Shown: positions 14,430 to 18,231 of the stretch, piece after piece
Layout of the letters: every line of letters begins with the position of its first letter
Position numbering within the stretch: the first letter of the stretch is position 1
Origin: Acidimicrobiaceae bacterium
GTDB lineage: Bacteria > Actinomycetota > Acidimicrobiia > Acidimicrobiales > UBA8592
NCBI GenBank assembly: GCA_002722525.1
Contig: PBMJ01000004.1
Coordinates: forward strand, 1-18,231
Length of the DNA stretch: 18,231 nucleotides
Direction: 5' to 3'
Program-made: the position numbers and the translations under genes
Notes under the pieces: generated by a model
The model's database searches: none
Told to the model about the DNA's origin: nothing
What the model saw: only the letters and a program-made list of their open reading frames with translations

Positions 14430-15020
14430 TTAGCCTAAAAGTTTCCTTCGAAATTTTTGCACTGCGTTGACGACTGTAGCTGGCGTTAATTCCCACCTAT
14501 CTTGAGTAGGCCTCACCTGCTGATTGATATTTTGTTTGTCTATAGGGCGTTGAGGCCCGGCGTTTAGCATCCTCATAGCAACTCGGAGATCTTCAGCATT
14601 CCTCTCGGCAGCCTCGCGAAGTTTTTTCTCTGAATTGAGCTCCATGCGTGCTCTAGCCAGCTCAGATTCAAGTTCCGAAAGCCTGTCATGCTCAGGAGGT
14701 TCTTTAACTTCGTCGGGTGGTGATGTTCGGTCCCATAGCCCTGTCGCAACCAGGGATGGAACTGGAATTTGCCAACCGGCCTCTGTTCTTCTGGCTCCAG
14801 GCACTTTCCCCTTCACAAGCCAATTACGGATGGTTCCTCGCGACTTGTTTGCCTGCCTAGCAGCCTCTGCAAGACTTACCATTGGTGCCTTAGCGAAAGC
14901 CGGATCCACCGGCGTGGTTTCAATTTTCGGCTCCTTATTCGCTTCAGGCTCTTTCACCGGTCTCTCTTCTTCAGGTCTTTGATTCTTTTGTTGTGGAGGC
15001 CAGAGAATTTCTTCGGACAT
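14430..15020 (-). CDS. HTH (MerR/excisionase-like) DNA-binding protein with coiled coil
   Basis: A 196-aa protein. A Pro/Glu/Lys-rich disordered N-terminus (1-45) is followed by a winged-helix type HTH at about 47-95: MVSLAEAARQANKSRGTIRN then WLVKGKVPGARRTEAGWQIP, the pattern of HTH_17/excisionase proteins. A heptad-like helix at 110-152 (LSELESELARARMELNSEKK, then LREAAERNAEDLRVAM) predicts dimerisation by coiled coil. The C-terminus is basic (QKFRRKLLG). It is the last gene of a run starting with fumC and separated from the membrane-protein gene by ten bases. A role in transcription or chromosome organisation is likely, but the target is unknown. No phage genes accompany it, so excisionase function is unlikely. 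Confidence 0.82.
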   Translation of the reverse strand: MSEEILWPPQQKNQRPEEERPVKEPEANKEPKIETTPVDPAFAKAPMVSLAEAARQANKSRGTIRNWLVKGKVPGARRTEAGWQIPVPSLVATGLWDRTSPPDEVKEPPEHDRLSELESELARARMELNSEKKLREAAERNAEDLRVAMRMLNAGPQRPIDKQNINQQVRPTQDRWELTPATVVNAVQKFRRKLLG

Positions 15021-15030
15021 CAGGAACCTT

Positions 15031-15390
15031 TTATGCGCCTTCGAGCTGACGGGCTGCTCGTGCTTCCTTAAACGATTGAATTGCTAGAATAAGAAAGAAA
15101 GCGCTTATTACTGAGGTCGCTATTTGGGAGAACACTGCCCACGCTGAGCCAGATCGCCCTATCAAGGATCCTAAGCTACCAAGAATTGCCAGCAAAGACA
15201 GCATCGCAGCCCCATGCATAAAGTGATGGTTGAGGTCTGGCTTTTTCCTTCCGGCTACACCCAATATTACAAAAACCGCCCCTACAAAAGCAGGAATTAA
15301 TGATGTAGCACTATTTGAATCAGAGGCGGCGGTTACAACCACTCCCAACACAATCAGCACCAATCCTGTAATTATTGATTTCGTCGCCAT
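15031..15390 (-). CDS. Small four-helix membrane protein of unknown function
   Basis: A 119-aa integral membrane protein with four hydrophobic segments at about 5-22, 30-47, 57-77 and 86-105, short polar loops and a basic C-terminal tail (SFKEARAARQLEGA). I do not recognise a family motif. It is tightly placed: its ATG is six bases past the fumC stop, and its ribosome site (AAGGAG) lies inside the end of fumC, so translation is probably coupled. It ends ten bases before the HTH gene. Confidence 0.8.
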   Translation of the reverse strand: MATKSIITGLVLIVLGVVVTAASDSNSATSLIPAFVGAVFVILGVAGRKKPDLNHHFMHGAAMLSLLAILGSLGSLIGRSGSAWAVFSQIATSVISAFFLILAIQSFKEARAARQLEGA

Positions 15391-15396
15391 ATTCTC

Positions 15397-16800
15397 TTAC
15401 TCCTTACTTTCTATCTCGCCAACCATTTTTTCTGGGTCGACAATTTCGTCAAACTCTTCTGAACTTAGGTAACCAAGTCCTATTGCTTCTTCGCGTAGTG
15501 TCGTTCCATTTTGATGAGCTGCTTGAGCTATTTCCGCTGCCTTGTAATAGCCAATGTGGTTATTCAGGGCAGTGACGAGCATCAGACTCTGACTGAGCAG
15601 TCCTTCTATCCGGCCCATATTAGGTTCAATACCGACTGCACAGTGGTCATTAAAGCTTCTGCATGCATCGGCAAGAAGTTGGGCACTCTCAAGAACGTTG
15701 TAAGCCATTACTGGTTTGAAAACATTCAGCTGAAAGTGGCCGTGGCTTCCGGAGACAGCAACAGCGGTATCGTTTCCGATCACTTGGGCGCTTACCATTG
15801 TCAGCGCTTCACATTGGGTGGGGTTCACTTTCCCAGGCATAATTGAGCTGCCAGGTTCGTTGGCAGGAAGAGAAATTTCTCCTATGCTGCACCGTGGCCC
15901 ACTTGCGAGCATACGGATGTTATTTCCGATATGCATCAGACTTACCGCTACTCTTTTCAAACTCCCGCTTATCTCCACCATTGCATCATGAGCACTTAAA
16001 GCTTCAAACTTGTTCTCAGAAGTTACAAAAGGAAGGCCGGTCAATTCAGAGATTTTCTGGGCAACTTTCTCATCAAACCCTTTCGGGGTATTAAGCCCAG
16101 TTCCTACCGCAGTTCCCCCGAGCGCTATCTCACGCACCCTCTGGAGCGAATCCTGTAGTGCCTCCATCCCTCTCTGTAGCTGCATTGCATACCCACTGAA
16201 CTCTTGACCTAGTGTTAGCGGTGTTGCATCCATGAGATGTGTTCGCCCCGTTTTTATGATGGCCATGAACTCGGCTGCCTTACTTGCCAATGTTTCATGG
16301 AGAAGCTCAATACTGGGAATCGTTTCGTTAGTAATTTTGCTATAGGTAGCTAGATGCATCGCTGTAGGGAAGGTATCGTTCGAGCTTTGGCTCTTATTTA
16401 CATCATCGTTAGCGCTAACTATTTTTTCTTTCGTGAAGTCCCCGCCTAAGAGTTCTGTTGCGCGATTCGCTATAACCTCATTAACATTCATATTGCTTTG
16501 GGTCCCTGACCCGGTTTGCCAAACAACAAGTGGAAATTCTTCATCATGTTGTCCCGTGAGGATCTCATCACAAACATCAGATATCGCCTGCGCAGTTTCC
16601 GGAGAGAAGTCAGTTAGCTCAGCGTTAACTAGCGCTGCAGCCTTCTTTAGGTAAGCGAAAGCGTAGATGATTTCTATCGGCATACGGTGATTACCGATTT
16701 TAAAGTTGTGGATACTTCGTTGAGTCTGAGCACCCCAGTATTTTTCTTTGGGGACTTTTATCTCCCCCAAGGTGTCTTTTTCGATCCTGAAATCTACCAT
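15397..16800 (-). CDS. fumC: Class II fumarate hydratase
   Basis: A 467-aa iron-independent fumarase that interconverts fumarate and L-malate in the TCA cycle, acting as a cytosolic homotetramer. The length is the same as E. coli FumC. Family features are DTLGEIKVPKEKYWGAQTQR (9-28), GSGTQSNMNVNEVIANRA (97-114), TGRTHLMDATPLTLGQE (184-200, with H188) and the superfamily signature GSSIMPGKVNPTQCEA (317-332, catalytic Ser in the flexible loop). The family order distinguishes it from aspartase: residues TGRTHLMDA and the T-containing NDTFPTAMH fit fumarase. ATG 16800 is chosen over two upstream GTG codons because it gives the usual N-terminus. It heads a tight run with a membrane protein and a HTH protein. 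Confidence 0.97.
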   Translation of the reverse strand: MVDFRIEKDTLGEIKVPKEKYWGAQTQRSIHNFKIGNHRMPIEIIYAFAYLKKAAALVNAELTDFSPETAQAISDVCDEILTGQHDEEFPLVVWQTGSGTQSNMNVNEVIANRATELLGGDFTKEKIVSANDDVNKSQSSNDTFPTAMHLATYSKITNETIPSIELLHETLASKAAEFMAIIKTGRTHLMDATPLTLGQEFSGYAMQLQRGMEALQDSLQRVREIALGGTAVGTGLNTPKGFDEKVAQKISELTGLPFVTSENKFEALSAHDAMVEISGSLKRVAVSLMHIGNNIRMLASGPRCSIGEISLPANEPGSSIMPGKVNPTQCEALTMVSAQVIGNDTAVAVSGSHGHFQLNVFKPVMAYNVLESAQLLADACRSFNDHCAVGIEPNMGRIEGLLSQSLMLVTALNNHIGYYKAAEIAQAAHQNGTTLREEAIGLGYLSSEEFDEIVDPEKMVGEIESKE

Positions 16801-16901
16801 CACCACACTTTAGCCTGTTCGCTCATGTGGGTTGCAATTACTCAGAATTGAACAGAAAATGAAAACTTACTGGACAATATTCTTTGCGACTGTAATGACG
16901 C

Positions 16902-16915
16902 CCCCGGAAACGGGG
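16902..16915. terminator. Short GC-rich stem-loop after the duplicated-domain gene
   Basis: CCCCG (16902-16906) pairs with CGGGG (16911-16915) around GAAA on the plus strand. It begins six bases past the stop of the minus-strand gene ending at 16922. There is no T-run after it on the minus strand, so intrinsic termination is doubtful. A transcript 3'-end stabiliser is equally possible. Confidence 0.3.
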
Positions 16916-16921
16916 TGATGA

Positions 16922-17524
16922 TTATGCGAGTCTTCTAAACAGAGACCGTTGAATAAGCTGGAAATTTTGCTCGGCCATCATTCCGAGGATTGCTGGATCA
17001 GCGAACATCTGGTTGCTTGCTGCCATTAAGGTATCCAAGGAGTCAGATGTAGAGATAGTAACGTACATCCCCGTTAATGGCCCTGCCGCGATTGCTTGCG
17101 TCCAGCGGATTCCGTTAGCGCCCTTCTCCATATGTGCCCAGATAGCGTCAGCTGTTGCTTCTTCATCTTCAGCAAGGTTGCCAGCGCTTACAATTAAACT
17201 TCCGAACTTCCCATCCAAGGTGCCCCGCTCCATTCGGACATCCATAAGACTCCTCCGAAGAGTTTGAATTCCTGCGGCTTGCATAGATTCGACAAATTCT
17301 GGCATAGCCCTTAGGTCATCGGGGGCAGTTACAGCGGTGTCAACACTATCCCAATCAGCTGCGATGCCGATCTCTCCTACGCCTTCACCTGCCATCACGT
17401 TTTGGGTAATCCACAAATTCTGGGCTCCAGCCTCTTCAAACGCAGCACGTCCGAAGGCATCCATATCTGCTAGCAGCCGTCCTGTATCGGCTGCACGAAC
17501 TATTAATCCACTCATGTAAGTCAT
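16922..17524 (-). CDS. Tandemly duplicated alpha/beta-barrel-like protein of unknown function
   Basis: A 200-aa cytosolic protein made of two homologous halves offset by 102 residues with almost no gaps. WITQ (38-41) aligns with RWTQ (140-143), DSVDT (59-63) with DSLDT (161-165), and RRSL (90-93) with QRSL (192-195). Each half has the strand-helix-strand-strand-helix-strand look of a ferredoxin-like or ABM/NIPSNAP type domain, so one chain could form the barrel other proteins make as a dimer. The ribosome site AAAGAGGT precedes ATG 17524. I do not recognise a named family; no catalytic residue is evident. It lies upstream of fumC on the same strand, but 121 bases separate them. Confidence 0.75.
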   Translation of the reverse strand: MTYMSGLIVRAADTGRLLADMDAFGRAAFEEAGAQNLWITQNVMAGEGVGEIGIAADWDSVDTAVTAPDDLRAMPEFVESMQAAGIQTLRRSLMDVRMERGTLDGKFGSLIVSAGNLAEDEEATADAIWAHMEKGANGIRWTQAIAAGPLTGMYVTISTSDSLDTLMAASNQMFADPAILGMMAEQNFQLIQRSLFRRLA

Positions 17525-17558
17525 GGGACCTCTTTCTAATTTTATCTTTACTTAATTG

Positions 17559-17774
17559 CTACCGACTGCCGTCTTGAATAGGTTCTGTATCTGGCATGAG
17601 TTTATTGAGAGTAAAATAAACAGGGCAGAAACGTGTAAAGGGGCTAACTATTTGCAGTCCAGCTACAACCCCAGCAATCCATAACCACTGGATTGATACA
17701 GACGCGGCGAGAATGACACTTACCATGTAAGCGACTCCACAAATGCCATCGTGCATCCTGATTTTATTCTGCAT
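17559..17774 (-). CDS. YgaP-like (DUF2892) small membrane protein
   Basis: A 71-aa protein with two hydrophobic helices (about 11-26 and 30-46) and the family hallmark FCPVYFTLNKLMP (49-61), as in the membrane domain of E. coli YgaP. The rhodanese domain found in YgaP is absent. ATG 17774 is chosen because AAGGAG lies eight bases upstream; the earlier GTG at 17783 overlaps that site. In many bacteria such proteins accompany sulfur or redox genes, but here the neighbours are a tRNA and a duplicated-domain protein. Confidence 0.8.
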   Translation of the reverse strand: MQNKIRMHDGICGVAYMVSVILAASVSIQWLWIAGVVAGLQIVSPFTRFCPVYFTLNKLMPDTEPIQDGSR

Positions 17775-17898
17775 AATACTCACTCCTTGCTCATCGACAT
17801 TTAGTCTTTGCAGAGACTAGGTGAGCTTTCTATTCGCAACAAGGAATTGATGATTTTTTAATACTCCAGAAACATTTCATTTGAGGCGTAGGCATCTG

Positions 17899-17983
17899 TG
17901 TCGGAGGGGGGACTTGAACCCCCACGCCCGTAACGGGCACTAGCCCCTCAAGCTAGCGCGTCTGCCAATTCCGCCACTCCGAC
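17899..17983 (-). tRNA. tRNA-Leu(GAG)
   Basis: On the minus strand an 85-nt class II cloverleaf is visible. The acceptor arms GTCGGAG and CTCCGAC (17900-17906) pair fully, with discriminator A at 17899. The anticodon stem CTAGC/GCTAG encloses loop TTGAGGG, giving anticodon GAG (Leu, codons CUC/CUU). The long variable arm TGCCCGTTACGGGCG and the T arm GGGGG-TTCAAGT-CCCCC complete it. CCA is not encoded, so it is added after transcription. Confidence 0.97.
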
Positions 17984-18063
17984 AAGTAACGCTTTGTCAG
18001 TGTATCTGCACAAGAAAAATAGTGGCAGCGCAAAGCCGAATTAGACGTATAGGGATAGTCTCT

Positions 18064-18231
18064 TTACTCGTCTAACATCAGCGCAAGTGCCAAAGTGGTA
18101 AAGGAAAAGACAAGAGCAAGAATGATAGTGATCCTGTCAAGATTACGCTCGATAACAGTTGATCCAGCAGCTTGTGAACCAAGACCTCCACCGAACATGT
18201 CAGATAAGCCTCCTCCTCGCCCACTATGCAA
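18064..18231 (-). CDS. secG: Protein translocase subunit SecG, C-terminal part (5' end outside window)
   Basis: Only the last 55 residues are inside the window; the stop is at 18064-18066 and the start lies beyond the right edge. The visible part has the glycine-rich loop (SGRGGGLSDMFGGGLGSQA), a linker (TVIERNLDRITII) and a final transmembrane helix (ILALVFSFTTLALALML). This is the standard second half of SecG, a small membrane component of the SecYEG channel. The pattern LDR-x-T before the helix is characteristic. tRNA-Leu lies 80 bases downstream on the same strand. Confidence 0.88.
   Translation of the reverse strand: MHSGRGGGLSDMFGGGLGSQAAGSTVIERNLDRITIILALVFSFTTLALALMLDE

Overview
The window looks like a piece of a free-living bacterial chromosome. 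The likely host is a marine Chloroflexota of the SAR202/Dehalococcoidia type, at low to moderate confidence. The reasons are a mid-range GC content, Pro/Thr-rich lipoproteins, many oxidoreductases of TauD, SDR and ABM type, and a secG/tRNA-Leu neighbourhood. No rRNA or other phylogenetic marker settles this. About 20 genes are present, mostly small metabolic units in both orientations, with very short gaps at convergent gene ends.

Left edge (1-751): a small acidic protein resembling the N-terminal domain of translation initiation factor IF-2 lies inside a roughly 0.5 kb unit. Exact 18-bp inverted repeats (23-40/483-500) bound the unit, and a 16-bp direct repeat (9-24/503-518) flanks it. This looks like a non-autonomous mobile element or recombination cassette. 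A MscS-type channel (752-1990) follows, with visibly higher GC and different codon use than its neighbours.

Region 2097-4137 is the most interesting metabolic unit. It encodes a TauD-type Fe(II)/2-oxoglutarate dioxygenase, a VOC/glyoxalase-fold protein, and an HD-fold protein whose residue pattern fits the PhnZ/TmpB/MIOX mixed-valence di-iron oxygenases. A hydroxylase paired with an HD di-iron oxygenase is the known layout for oxidative C-P bond cleavage in phosphonate catabolism (PhnY/PhnZ, TmpA/TmpB). This suggests an uncharacterised variant pathway, but the substrate cannot be read from the sequence.

Region 4236-9703: a putative lipoprotein with a peptidoglycan-binding-like module between Pro/Thr-rich linkers; then a classical SDR, a SAM methyltransferase and an orphan phosphohistidine (PEP-utilising) domain protein lacking an ATP-grasp half; and, convergent to them, an extended NAD-dependent SDR.

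Region 9810-12710: a small protein with the R-S-E signature of the ADP-ribosyltransferase fold, followed at once by an LppM-like lipoprotein with a C-terminal membrane anchor. Convergent to these is a 526-aa coiled-coil protein of a type I associate with accessory loci.

Region 12783-18231: an M20D-family amidohydrolase, an ABM-family monooxygenase, a tight operon of class II fumarase (fumC), a four-helix membrane protein and a HTH/coiled-coil protein, a tandemly duplicated alpha/beta-barrel protein, a YgaP-like membrane protein, tRNA-Leu(GAG) and the 3' part of secG.
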